Source: Acidipropionibacterium timonense (GTDB lineage: Bacteria; Actinomycetota; Actinomycetes; Propionibacteriales; Propionibacteriaceae). From it: 64,000 nt of DNA. The notes under the pieces were generated by a model, which saw nothing but the letters and a program-made list of their open reading frames with translations, did no database searches and was not told the DNA's origin. The translations under genes and the position numbers were made by a program. Location: the NCBI RefSeq assembly GCF_900605005.1, contig NZ_LR027558.1, forward strand, positions 158,033 through 222,032, written 5' to 3'. Of the stretch, positions 19,992-28,924 are shown piece by piece. Position 1 is the first letter of the stretch. Every line of letters begins with the position of its first letter.

Positions 19992-21254
19992 TCAGCGGGT
20001 GGCCACTTGGCCGTCCTTGGCGTCCGATCCGATGACCATCCGCAGGGTGACGAAGCGCACCAGGGTGGCGACGGCGTTGGCGACGAGCAGGACGAGCACC
20101 TCGACCCACCGGGAGACACCGGGGCTCCAGTGGTGCAGGGCCCACAGCGACCCACTGGTCAGCAGGAGTCCGACGCCGAAGGCGAGCAGACCGCTGAGTT
20201 GGTGCTTGACCATCCCCTCACGGCTGCGCAGGCCGAAGGTGTGACGCCGATTGGCGCTCGTGTTCCAGATCTGCGTCGTGAGCAGTGACACGAGATTCGA
20301 GATCTGTGGGCCCATGACGAGTCGGCAGAGCAGGTAGATGACGTAGTAGGCGATGGTGCTGACGACCCCGACGACACCGAAGCTCACGAGCTGGCCGACG
20401 AGTCCGCGGGGGGCGGCGGCCGACACCGCATGGGTGGTGGCCGTGTCGGTCTCCTGTTCGAGCTCCTCGCGGAGCCGGTCGAGGGGGATCGATCCGGTGG
20501 TGAACCCCTTGAGGAGTCGGGCGACTCCCCGCAGGTCCTCGGTGGCGGTGCCGACGATGTGCACCGTCGAGTCGGGGTCGTCGACCCAGTCGACCGGCAC
20601 CTCGTGGATGCGCAGTCCGACCCGCTGGGCCAGGACGAGCATCTCGGTGTCGAAGAACCAGTTCTGGTCCTCCACCAGGGGGATGAGCCGTCGGGCGACA
20701 TCGGCGCGGATCGCCTTGAACCCGCACTGGGCGTCCGAGAAGGACACCCCCAGGATGGTGTGGAGGATGAGGTTGTACGACCGCGAGATGAACTCGCGTT
20801 TCGGTCCGCGGACGACCCGCGACGAGGTCGACAGTCGCGACCCGATCGCCAGGTCGGAGTGCCCCGACATGAGCGGGGCCACGAGAGGGGCCAGGGCGCG
20901 CAGGTCGGTCGAAAGGTCGACGTCCATGTAGACCAGGACGGTCGAGTTCGACGACAGCCAGGTGCGTCTCAGAGCGCGTCCGCGTCCCTTCTCGTCGAGA
21001 TGGACGGCGCGCACCTCCGGGTAGCGCTGGGCCAGGTCGTTGGCGATGGCCCAGGTGCCGTCGGTGCTGGCGTTGTCGGCGATGGTGATCGTCGCGCTCC
21101 AGGGGAAGTCGACGGCGAGGAACTCGTGCAGCCGGGTGACGGCGTGCGGCAGGTCCTTCTCCTCGTTGTACACGGGGATGACGATGTCGAGCGCCGTGCC
21201 GATCGACGCCGTCGCGTCCGCTTTCCGGATGGGGAGGGTGTCGGTGATGGTCAT
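19992..21254 (-). CDS. GT2 glycosyltransferase fused to GtrA-like membrane domain
   Basis: 420 aa polyprenyl-phosphate sugar synthase type protein. The GT2 domain (about residues 20-270) shows DIVIPVYNEEKDLP, ADNASTDGTW, the DVD metal motif in VYMDVDLSTDL and a QCGFKA acceptor segment, as in dolichol-phosphate mannose synthases. The C-terminal part (about residues 290-415) has four hydrophobic segments of the GtrA family. It probably makes a lipid-linked sugar donor for the membrane transferase encoded upstream. The ATG at 21254 has AAGGAGG 7 bases upstream; a longer in-frame start is not needed. Confidence 0.88.
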   Translation of the reverse strand: MTITDTLPIRKADATASIGTALDIVIPVYNEEKDLPHAVTRLHEFLAVDFPWSATITIADNASTDGTWAIANDLAQRYPEVRAVHLDEKGRGRALRRTWLSSNSTVLVYMDVDLSTDLRALAPLVAPLMSGHSDLAIGSRLSTSSRVVRGPKREFISRSYNLILHTILGVSFSDAQCGFKAIRADVARRLIPLVEDQNWFFDTEMLVLAQRVGLRIHEVPVDWVDDPDSTVHIVGTATEDLRGVARLLKGFTTGSIPLDRLREELEQETDTATTHAVSAAAPRGLVGQLVSFGVVGVVSTIAYYVIYLLCRLVMGPQISNLVSLLTTQIWNTSANRRHTFGLRSREGMVKHQLSGLLAFGVGLLLTSGSLWALHHWSPGVSRWVEVLVLLVANAVATLVRFVTLRMVIGSDAKDGQVATR

Positions 21255-21334
21255 GTCGTGTCCTCCTTCTGACGTGGAGGTTTGCTCGCGGATCGAGGTG
21301 CGGACTGTGGGGCTCGTGTGCGCGTCATGTGGAG

Positions 21335-23626
21335 TCACGAGGCACCACCTGTGAGGTCGTAGACGGTGACCCCGCCCACGGTCCTGGCGGTGAAGGTCGA
21401 CGCCACCCAGGCGGAGATCTCGGACGCAGCGTTCGACCCACCGTTCTGTTGGCCGCCGATGCCTCCGGCGATGAAGTAGTGGATCTTCTTCTGGGCGACG
21501 AGGGCCTTGAACTGCGCAAGGGTGGGGGAGGGGTCCGACCCGTTGAACCCTCCGATGGCCATGACGGGGTGCTGGGTCGCCAGCTGGTACGAGGCCGCCG
21601 ACTGCGAACCGATGGCCGCGGCCACCCAGGTGTACGACGAGGAGTTGGTGTCGAGCAGGGTCGTCATGGCCGAACTCACGGTCGTCTCACCGAACATGCC
21701 GCCCTGGCGGCCGCCCGTGGCGCCGAACTCACGTCCTCCGGTGAGCCCCTGGTTGCCTTGGGAGGTTCCCGTCCCGCCCTGGCCAGTCCCGCCCGGTGCC
21801 GTCCCGCCCTGGGACGACCCGTTCGGCGCTGTCCCGTTGGGGGATGTCCCGTTGGGTGCCGTGCCGTTCGGTGGTGTGCCACCGGGCATCCCGTTCTGCC
21901 CGGTTCCGCCCGGCCCGGTGCCGTTCCGCGTGCTGCCGCCGGGCGCGGTGCCGTTGGGAGCGGCGCCCCCCGGCTGGAATCCTCCCCTGCCGCCGAAGGA
22001 CCTGCCCCCTCCGGGTCCACCGTGCCCGCCCGGGCCGCCCATCCCGCTCACCGGGCCGGCAGTGACGATCGATCCGGTGTGCGGGGTCGACGCCGTGTTG
22101 ACGGCGTATCCGGCGGGGCCGACGAGGGCCCCGCAGATCCCCAGGACGAGGGCCGTGAGCGCGACCTTGGTGCGGTGTCCGGACAGGGCCAGGCCGATCG
22201 TCGCCAGGGCCCCCAGGACGACGGCGAGCACCTGCGCCCACACCCAGCCCGAGCCGGCCTGGCGCAGCAGCACGACGGCCCACACCGTCGTCACGGCGCT
22301 CGACGCCGCCAGGGCCAGACGAGCGACGAGCCGCTGCCGACTCGACCAGCAGATGGCTCCGCCGATGGCCGTCGAGGCCCCGATCGCCGGCGCCAGGGCC
22401 ACCGTGTAGTAGTCATGGTAGATGCCCGACATGAAGGCGAAGGTGAGGTAGGTGACGACGAGCCAGCCACCCAGGGCGAGGATGCCCGACACCGCCTGGG
22501 TCCGGGGGGTCGACGTCGTCCCCGCTCCGGCGCGCAGGTTCGCCCACCCGGGCCGTCCGGCCAGCACGAGGGCCGCGACGAGCAACAGGAGTGCGGCAGG
22601 GATGAGCCAGGTCACCATGCCACCCGAGACGCCCTCGAAGAGACGCAGGAGACCCGTCGACCCCCACGATCCGGCCCCGCCGGTACCGCCGCCGGTGACC
22701 GACCCGGTCTCGTTGCCGGTGATCCGGCCGAATCCGTTGTAGCCGAAGGTGAGCTCGAGGAAGGAGTTCGTCTGCGATCCGCCGATGTAGGGCCGTGAGG
22801 ACGCCGGCCACAGCTCGACGGCGGCCACCCACCAGCCGGCTGAGACGATCATCGCCGCGAAGGCCGCCAGGAGGTCGACGATCTTGCGCCGCCACCGCAC
22901 CGGGGCGGCGACCGCGTAGGCCAGGACGAATCCCGGCAGGACGAGGAAGGCCTCGAGGGTCTTGGTGAGGAAGGCGAAGCCGATGGCCACCCCGGCCCCG
23001 ACGAGCCAGCGTCGCGACCCGTGTTCGGTCGCCCTGACGACGCACCAGGCCCCGGCGACCATGAGGAGCACCATGAGGGCGTCCGGGTTGTTGAAGCGGA
23101 ACATGAGGGTGGCGACCGGGGTGAGGGCCATGACGGCCGCCCCGACGAGCGCCGCCCAGTGTGCGGTCGTCGTCAACTCGGTACGACGACGCCAGCCGAC
23201 CCCGCAGATGACCCGGCGGATCGTCGCGTAGAGCAGGCCGACTGCGGCGACTCCCTCGAGGGCCTCCGGCACGAGGATGCTCCACGAACTGAGCCCGAAG
23301 AGTCGTATCGACAACCCCATGACCCACAGGGACGCCGGGGGCTTGTCGACGGTGATGGAGTTGGCGCCGTCGAGGGAGCCGAAGAACCACGCCTTCCACG
23401 ACACCGATCCGGCCTGGGCCGCCGCCGAGTAGAAGGAATTCGCCCAGCCGGAGGCCGACAGACCCACGATGTACAGCGCCGCGACCCCGATGAGGAGCGC
23501 GGCCAGGCTGGCTCGACGCACCACGGAGCCCGCCCTGCCGGACGCCGCCGGTGGAGGCAGCGATGGCGAGTCCATGGGGCTCTGGGCAAGGGGGATCGTG
23601 GGCGCAGTGATGTCCATGTCCACCAC
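21335..23626 (-). CDS. PMT/ArnT-like membrane glycosyltransferase
   Basis: 763 aa GT39-type integral membrane transferase that uses a polyprenyl-linked sugar to glycosylate a periplasmic or surface acceptor. About 11-13 hydrophobic segments fill the first 530 residues. A Gly/Pro/Asn/Thr-rich stretch full of PNGT and PGGT units covers roughly residues 537-635, followed by a soluble C-terminal domain (FNGSDPSPTLAQFKALV). Actinobacterial homologues share this layout. The gene is transcribed just before the GT2-GtrA gene, its likely donor-making partner. The start is uncertain: GTG at 23626 or ATG at 23617, neither with a clear ribosome site. Confidence 0.85.
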   Translation of the reverse strand: MVDMDITAPTIPLAQSPMDSPSLPPPAASGRAGSVVRRASLAALLIGVAALYIVGLSASGWANSFYSAAAQAGSVSWKAWFFGSLDGANSITVDKPPASLWVMGLSIRLFGLSSWSILVPEALEGVAAVGLLYATIRRVICGVGWRRRTELTTTAHWAALVGAAVMALTPVATLMFRFNNPDALMVLLMVAGAWCVVRATEHGSRRWLVGAGVAIGFAFLTKTLEAFLVLPGFVLAYAVAAPVRWRRKIVDLLAAFAAMIVSAGWWVAAVELWPASSRPYIGGSQTNSFLELTFGYNGFGRITGNETGSVTGGGTGGAGSWGSTGLLRLFEGVSGGMVTWLIPAALLLLVAALVLAGRPGWANLRAGAGTTSTPRTQAVSGILALGGWLVVTYLTFAFMSGIYHDYYTVALAPAIGASTAIGGAICWSSRQRLVARLALAASSAVTTVWAVVLLRQAGSGWVWAQVLAVVLGALATIGLALSGHRTKVALTALVLGICGALVGPAGYAVNTASTPHTGSIVTAGPVSGMGGPGGHGGPGGGRSFGGRGGFQPGGAAPNGTAPGGSTRNGTGPGGTGQNGMPGGTPPNGTAPNGTSPNGTAPNGSSQGGTAPGGTGQGGTGTSQGNQGLTGGREFGATGGRQGGMFGETTVSSAMTTLLDTNSSSYTWVAAAIGSQSAASYQLATQHPVMAIGGFNGSDPSPTLAQFKALVAQKKIHYFIAGGIGGQQNGGSNAASEISAWVASTFTARTVGGVTVYDLTGGAS

Positions 23627-23807
23627 ACCACAGGCCGGCGCTGTGGGACGGCTGTCCTGGCGGTGAGACCTCGGCGTGGATCGGCGTCGGTCCGTCTGAG
23701 AGGATCGCGTACGGACCGGCGGGGAGACGTCGGACGGCCGGCCACACCGGGCCGGTTCCGGGCGAACGGACGGCCAGGGCCGGGTCGGCGAGCGGCCGAC
23801 CCGGATC

Positions 23808-25313
23808 TCAGGCCAGCGGCAGGCGCAGGGTCACCGTCGTGCCGGCGTCACTGGAATCGACCTCGGCCGATCCGTGATGGGCCTCCATGACGGCCGCGAC
23901 GATCGACATCCCCAGACCGGTCGACCCCTCCTTGGACGCCGTCCTGGCGGCGTCGGCACGGGAGAAGCGCTCGAAGACCGTGTCGCGGACGCTCTCGGGG
24001 ATGCCCGGCCCGTTGTCGGCCACGGTGACGACGGCGCGGCAGTTCGCGGATCTCACGCTGGTGTGCACCTTCGTGCCCGGCGGGGTGTGCTTGCGGGCGT
24101 TCGACAGGACGTTGACGACGACCTGGACGAGTCGGTCGTGGTCGGCCTCGACCATGACCTCGTCCTCGGGCAGGTCGAGCGACCACGTGTGGTCGGGCCC
24201 GGCGGCCTGGGTGTCCGAGACGGCATTGAGGACGAGTTCGACGAGGTCGACCGGCACGAGCTCGAGTTTCTGGTCGTTGTCGAGCCGGGCCAGCAGGAGC
24301 ATGTCCTCGACGAGGGTGCTCATCCGCGCGGACTCGGCCTCGATCCGGGTCATGGCGTGGTCGGTGTGCGGGGGCAGCACCTCCCCGGAGCGTCGGGTGA
24401 GTTCGGCGTAGCCACGGATCGACGCCAGCGGGTTGCGCAGCTCGTGCGAAGCGTCGGCGACGAACTGGCGCACCTTCGTCTCGGAGCGCTGGCGTGCGGC
24501 CAGGGCACCCTCGACGTTGTTGAGCATGTGGTTGAAGGCGTACCCCACCTGCCCGACCTCGGTGCGCGGGTCGGTGAGTTCGGGGGCCACGCGCACCGGA
24601 AGGTTGACCTCGCCGGTGTCGAGGTCGAGTTCGGAGACCTCGGTGGCCGTCGAGGCCAACTGGTTGAGGGGCTTGAGGGTGCGCACGACGACGGCCCGAC
24701 ACAGCAGGACGGCCGTGCCGATGGCGAGCACGGTGACGACGGCCTCGAGGGCCAGCAGGGAGGTGATCGCCTTGTCGACGTGACTCAGCGGCAGGGCGAC
24801 GACGAAGGTGGCGCCGTCCCGGGTCTCCGACAGGACGCGGTAGTGGCCGAGCCCGTCGAGTTCGACGTCGTGCTTGCGGGAGTCGGAACTGACCGACAGC
24901 AGCTCGCTCACCGCCGACTGGGCGACGGCCTGGTCGACCTTCCCCTCGGCGACGATGGAGGCCCGGGCCGCCCCGCTGGCGAACCGGGTGATGAAGATCG
25001 AGCCCACGGAGTTGCCGAGGACGTCGGAGCCGGGCGCCGGGCCACGGGTGCCGTCGTCGACGTCGGGGCTGTGGTTGACCTGGCGGGCCGCGGCGGCGTC
25101 GATCTGCTGATCGAGCTGGTTGACGAGGATGCGGTGGGTGCCCCAGGAGGAGGCGGCCGCCAGGACGATCGCCAGGAGGATGACGACACCGACGACACGC
25201 CACACGAGGAGGCGCCCCAGGGTGCCCCGGCCGGTGGGATGGGCCAGCCAGGTCGAGGGGCGTCCCTCGCGCACGTCGATGTCGTCGTGCCGGTCGGTGT
25301 CACTCGTGCTCAC
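23808..25313 (-). CDS. Two-component sensor histidine kinase, PhoR/TrcS-like
   Basis: 501 aa membrane kinase. Two hydrophobic segments (about residues 37-57 and 185-207) flank an extracytoplasmic sensor of about 130 residues, then a HAMP region. The phosphoacceptor is FVADASHELRNPLASIRGY near residue 291. N, G1 and G2 boxes are VNVLSNARKH, ADNGPGIP and GSTGLGMSIV. It starts 27 bases after the response-regulator gene and is surely its partner. Domain pattern and partner resemble mycobacterial PhoR/TrcS. The GTG at 25313 is the apparent start, without a strong Shine-Dalgarno. Confidence 0.9.
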   Translation of the reverse strand: MSTSDTDRHDDIDVREGRPSTWLAHPTGRGTLGRLLVWRVVGVVILLAIVLAAASSWGTHRILVNQLDQQIDAAAARQVNHSPDVDDGTRGPAPGSDVLGNSVGSIFITRFASGAARASIVAEGKVDQAVAQSAVSELLSVSSDSRKHDVELDGLGHYRVLSETRDGATFVVALPLSHVDKAITSLLALEAVVTVLAIGTAVLLCRAVVVRTLKPLNQLASTATEVSELDLDTGEVNLPVRVAPELTDPRTEVGQVGYAFNHMLNNVEGALAARQRSETKVRQFVADASHELRNPLASIRGYAELTRRSGEVLPPHTDHAMTRIEAESARMSTLVEDMLLLARLDNDQKLELVPVDLVELVLNAVSDTQAAGPDHTWSLDLPEDEVMVEADHDRLVQVVVNVLSNARKHTPPGTKVHTSVRSANCRAVVTVADNGPGIPESVRDTVFERFSRADAARTASKEGSTGLGMSIVAAVMEAHHGSAEVDSSDAGTTVTLRLPLA

Positions 25314-25340
25314 GGATGATGATCGCAGTCCGGGCGGCCC

Positions 25341-26066
25341 TCAGGCAGCCGGACGCAGGACGTACCCGGCGCCGCGCATGGTGTGGATCATCGGATTGCG
25401 GCCCTTGTCGATCTTCTTGCGCAGGTAGGAGATGTACAGCTCGACGACGTTGGCCTGGCCGCCGAAGTCGTAGTTCCACACCCGGTCGAGGATCTGCGCC
25501 TTCGACAGGACGCGCTTGGGGTTGCGCATGAGATAGCGGAGCAGCTCGAACTCGGTGGCGGTGAGGTTGATCTCCGCGCCGCCGCGGGTCACCTCGTGGG
25601 AGTCCTCGTCGAGGGTGAGGTCGCCGACGACGAGGGTCGAGTCGGACCGCGGCTCGGTGGCCCCGGAGCGACGCAGCAGGGCGCGCAGTCGGGCGATGAC
25701 CTCCTCGAGGGAGAAGGGCTTGGTGACGTAGTCGTCGCCGCCGGCGGTGAGCCCGGCGATCCGGTCGCCCACGGCGTCCTTGGCGGTGAGGAAGATGACG
25801 GGGACGTCCGGCTGGTCCATCCGGATGCGACGCATGACCTCGAGCCCGTCGAAGTCGGGGAGCATCATGTCGAGGACGATGACGTCCGGGTGGGTCTCCT
25901 TGGCGGCGCGCACGGCATGGGTGCCGGTGTCGGCCGTGGTGACCTCCCAGCCCTCGTAGCGCATCGCCATGGAGAGGAGTTCGGTGAGGCTCGGTTCGTC
26001 GTCGACGGCGAGGACCCGGATGGGGGTGCCGTCGGCCCGCGTGAGCCTGGACTGTGGTGCTGCCAT
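25341..26066 (-). CDS. OmpR-family response regulator, PhoP/TrcR-like
   Basis: 241 aa regulator. The receiver domain has the acidic pair VDDE, phospho-Asp in VIVLDMMLPDFDG near residue 66, FLTAKD and the Lys of YVTKPF. The winged-helix output domain ends in LDRVWNYDFGGQANVVELYISYLRKKID and GAGYVLR. The output helix and the LTAGGDDYVTKPFSLEEVIARLR stretch match the PhoP group of actinobacteria closely. A repeat array resembling a PhoP box lies 34 bases upstream of the ATG, suggesting autoregulation and possibly control of the divergent pit gene (inferred). The sequence GAATCT lies 6 bases before the start. Confidence 0.92.
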   Translation of the reverse strand: MAAPQSRLTRADGTPIRVLAVDDEPSLTELLSMAMRYEGWEVTTADTGTHAVRAAKETHPDVIVLDMMLPDFDGLEVMRRIRMDQPDVPVIFLTAKDAVGDRIAGLTAGGDDYVTKPFSLEEVIARLRALLRRSGATEPRSDSTLVVGDLTLDEDSHEVTRGGAEINLTATEFELLRYLMRNPKRVLSKAQILDRVWNYDFGGQANVVELYISYLRKKIDKGRNPMIHTMRGAGYVLRPAA

Positions 26067-26072
26067 GACTCA

Positions 26073-26078
26073 AGATTC
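26073..26078 (-). promoter_or_regulatory. Possible -10 hexamer GAATCT before response regulator
   Basis: GAATCT then TGAGTC then the ATG at 26066; would give a leaderless mRNA. Weak match. Confidence 0.25.
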
Positions 26079-26099
26079 CCACTGACGGGGCATGTGAGC

Positions 26100-26147
26100 A
26101 CTGTGCCAAAGCTGTGATGAAGCTATGAATCTGTGAGCATACTGTGC
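26100..26147. promoter_or_regulatory. PhoP-box-like direct repeat array
   Basis: Five 7-mers in tandem: ACTGTGC (26100), GCTGTGA (26111), GCTATGA (26122), TCTGTGA (26130) and ACTGTGC (26141). Units 1-3 and 4-5 have the 11-bp period with 4-base gaps that is typical of PhoP-type OmpR regulators; GCTGTGA is the complement of the mycobacterial PhoP motif TCACAGC. The array sits between the response regulator and the divergent phosphate transporter. Confidence 0.6.
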
Positions 26148-26340
26148 ACTGGCTGCGTGCCGCGACGCGGGTTCGGGGCCCTGTCGGGCCGGGACCTCAT
26201 GCCCCGCGTTCCCCTGGGACCCCGATGGCGGTAGCGTGTGCCACGGTCGCGCTCCTTGCGGCGTCGACTTCCCCATGGTCGGCCTGCAGCCGGTCCGGCC
26301 GTGGTCTTCGATCGATCGACTCGGCTACAGAGGACGTCAC

Positions 26341-27483
26341 ATGAGTTCGACCCTGATCATCGTGGTCATCGTCGTCGTCACCGCACTGGCCTTCGACTTC
26401 ACCAACGGATTCCACGACTCGGCCAACGCCATGGCCACGTCGGTCGCCACCGGGGCCCTGGCCCCCAAGGTCGCCGTCGCCATCGCCGCAGTCCTCAACG
26501 TCGTCGGTGCGATGCTGTCGACGGAGGTCGCCAAGACGATCTCGAACGGCATCGTCGACGACTCCCTCGTCACCCCGAGCATGGTCTTCGCGGGCCTCGT
26601 CGGGGCCATCCTGTGGAACCTCGCGACCTGGCTCTTCGGGCTCCCCTCCAGTTCCTCCCATGCCCTCTTCGGCGGCCTCATCGGGGCCGTCCTCGTCAAG
26701 GCCGGGATGCCCGGGGTTCACGTCGGCAAGATCATGAGCAAGATCATCCTGCCCGCCCTCGTCGCCCCCTTCGTCGCCGGCGTCGCGGCCCTGCTGGCCA
26801 CGTGGCTCGCCTACCGGATCACCGACCACACGGCGCACCACTCGCAACGGATGTTCCTCAACGGGCAGCGGGTCTCGGCCTCCATGGTCGCCCTGGCCCA
26901 CGGCACCTCCGACGGGCAGAAGACGATGGGCGTCATCACGCTGGTGCTCATCGCCGGCGGTTACCAGGCCTCCGGGACGAGCCCGCACTGGTGGGTCATC
27001 CTCCTGGCCGGAGCGGCCATCGGCCTGGGCACCTACTCGGGCGGCTGGCGGATCATGCGGACGATGGGCAAGGGGCTGTGCGACATCCAGTCGCCCCAGG
27101 GGTTCGCGGCCGAGACGGCGTCGACCGCGGCGATCCTCGCCAGCTCGCACCTGGGATTCGCCCTGTCGACGACCCACGTGTGCTCCGGGTCGATCCTCGG
27201 CTCGGGAGTGGGACGGCGCACCGAGGTGCGCTGGTCGACCGCCGGCAAGATGGCCGTCGCCTGGGTGGTCACCCTGCCCGCGGCGGCCCTCGTCGGCGCC
27301 GCTGCCTCGTGGATCGCCTCGACCGGCACCATCGGCACCATCATCGACGTCGCCCTGCTGCTCGTGGCCGCGTGGCTCATCGTGCATCAGGCGGCAAAGA
27401 CGCGAATCAACCATGAGAACGTCAACGACGCCGCCCACGTCGGCGTCCGAGGCGGCAAGGTCTCCGAGGGGGCGGCGGCATGA
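26341..27483 (+). CDS. pitA: Inorganic phosphate transporter PitA
   Basis: 380 aa low-affinity phosphate (metal-phosphate/H+) symporter of the inner membrane. The two inverted PiT signatures are visible: FDFTNGFHDSANAMATSVATGAL near residue 19 and MVALAHGTSDGQKTMGVI near residue 181. About ten hydrophobic segments are present. The ATG at 26341 has AGAGGA upstream and lies about 100 bases after a TAGCGT hexamer at 26232-26237. The gene diverges from the PhoP-like regulator and is coupled to a small membrane protein downstream. Confidence 0.93.
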   Translation: MSSTLIIVVIVVVTALAFDFTNGFHDSANAMATSVATGALAPKVAVAIAAVLNVVGAMLSTEVAKTISNGIVDDSLVTPSMVFAGLVGAILWNLATWLFGLPSSSSHALFGGLIGAVLVKAGMPGVHVGKIMSKIILPALVAPFVAGVAALLATWLAYRITDHTAHHSQRMFLNGQRVSASMVALAHGTSDGQKTMGVITLVLIAGGYQASGTSPHWWVILLAGAAIGLGTYSGGWRIMRTMGKGLCDIQSPQGFAAETASTAAILASSHLGFALSTTHVCSGSILGSGVGRRTEVRWSTAGKMAVAWVVTLPAAALVGAAASWIASTGTIGTIIDVALLLVAAWLIVHQAAKTRINHENVNDAAHVGVRGGKVSEGAAA

Positions 27484-27713
27484 ACATCGACTGGGCATCA
27501 CTGGGACTCGTGACGATCGTGACGATCTGCGTCACCGTCCTCATCGTCGCGGTCGTCTCGGGTGGGGCACTGGCCCTTGACAAGGCGCGCGAGCGTGCCC
27601 AGGGGGACGCCGGCGGGGAGGTCGCGCTCGTCGCACTGGGGTGGTTCATGATCGGGCTGGCCGGACTCGTCGTCCTCTACGGGCTGTACCTGCTCATCCC
27701 GTACTTCCACTGA
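27480..27713 (+). CDS. Small membrane protein coupled to PitA
   Basis: 77 aa with two hydrophobic segments (about residues 8-30 and 50-72) separated by a charged loop DKARERAQG. It overlaps the pitA stop by ATGA (27480-27483) and has its own GAGGGG upstream, so translation is coupled. Similar short proteins follow pit genes in other actinobacteria; an accessory role for the transporter is inferred. Confidence 0.75.
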   Translation: MNIDWASLGLVTIVTICVTVLIVAVVSGGALALDKARERAQGDAGGEVALVALGWFMIGLAGLVVLYGLYLLIPYFH

Positions 27714-27842
27714 GCGGGACTCGGCCCGTCCCCGGACGCTCCCGGCGCGGCGTCGACGACGTGAATCCGGGGGGTGGGGGTCGGACTGGTGCGCCCATGC
27801 CGTGGCGAATACTGGGATCAGTCCCCGCCACAGGAGGTCCCC

Positions 27843-28811
27843 ATGTCCGTCAAGACGCACAAGCTCGCCCTCATCGGTGCCGGCAAGGTGGGTGACGCCG
27901 TCCTCGGCAACGCGATGCACAGCGGGCTCTTCGCCGAGGTCGTCGTCATCGACGTCAATGAGGACCTGGCACGCGGCCAGGCCCTCGACCAGCACCACGC
28001 CACGGCCCTTCCGCCCATGAACAATGCCCACGTGTTCGCCGGTGGGTACGACGACGTGGCCGATGCCGACATCGTCGTCCTCACCGCCGGGCCGTCCATC
28101 CCGCGCACCGACAAGCCGGCCGGCGTCGGGGCCCGCCGTCAGCTGGCCGCCACGAACGGGCGCATCGTCCGGGAGACGATGGCGCAGATCACCGCGCGCA
28201 CTCGGGACGCCGTCGTCATCCTCTGCTCGAACCCCCTGGACGCCCTGGTCCACATCGCCTCGACCGAGTTCGACCTGCCGGCCGGTCAGGTCTTCGGGAC
28301 CGGGACGATCCTCGACTCGGCGCGGATGTGTCGGGTGCTGGCCGACCGGCTCGGCGTCGACCCCATGTACGTGCGCGGGTACATGCTCGGTGAGCACGGT
28401 CCGTCCGGATTCCCCATGTTCAGCGGGGTCAACGTCGGCGGGGTCGGGTTCGCGGGACTGGCCGAGCTGTTCGGCGTCGATCCCATGGACCGCGAGGAGC
28501 TGACGACGCAGATCAACCGCGCCGGCTTCGACGTCTTCAACCTCAAGGGGTGGACGAGCGCCGGCATCGGCCAGTCCGTCATGACGATCATCCGGTCGGT
28601 CCTGCTCGACGAGAAGTCGGTGTACCCGGTGTGCACGACCCTGCGTGGCCAGTGGGGGCATGACGGCGACGTCAGCCTCGGCGTGCCCTGTGTCGTCGGT
28701 GCCGCCGGGGTGGAGCGGATCCTCGAGGTGCCCCTGGACGCGTGGGAGCGTCAACGGCTCGACGAGACGATCGCCGCCATCAAGGAGACGATCGAGGTGG
28801 CGGCCGGCTGA
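27843..28811 (+). CDS. L-lactate/malate dehydrogenase family protein
   Basis: 322 aa NAD-dependent 2-ketoacid dehydrogenase. The Rossmann motif is GAGKVGDAV near residue 11, the cofactor-side motif CSNPLDALVH near residue 125, TILDSARMCR carries the substrate-carboxylate Arg, and LGEHGPSGFP the catalytic His near residue 183. The mobile loop reads AGPSIPRTDKPAGVGARR rather than the usual AGxxQxPGExR of lactate dehydrogenase, so substrate choice (lactate, malate or a longer 2-hydroxyacid such as L-2-hydroxyisocaproate) is open. AGGAGG lies 5 bases before the ATG at 27843. Confidence 0.85.
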   Translation: MSVKTHKLALIGAGKVGDAVLGNAMHSGLFAEVVVIDVNEDLARGQALDQHHATALPPMNNAHVFAGGYDDVADADIVVLTAGPSIPRTDKPAGVGARRQLAATNGRIVRETMAQITARTRDAVVILCSNPLDALVHIASTEFDLPAGQVFGTGTILDSARMCRVLADRLGVDPMYVRGYMLGEHGPSGFPMFSGVNVGGVGFAGLAELFGVDPMDREELTTQINRAGFDVFNLKGWTSAGIGQSVMTIIRSVLLDEKSVYPVCTTLRGQWGHDGDVSLGVPCVVGAAGVERILEVPLDAWERQRLDETIAAIKETIEVAAG

Positions 28812-28924
28812 CGGCGGCGTCGGCCGGGGGCTGGATGGGCGTGCAGGACCGACGCAGTGCCGACAGCCGCGTCGACCGAGTCGGCCCCGGGTGCTGGTTC
28901 AGGGGTGACGTGGCAGCTCGCTCT

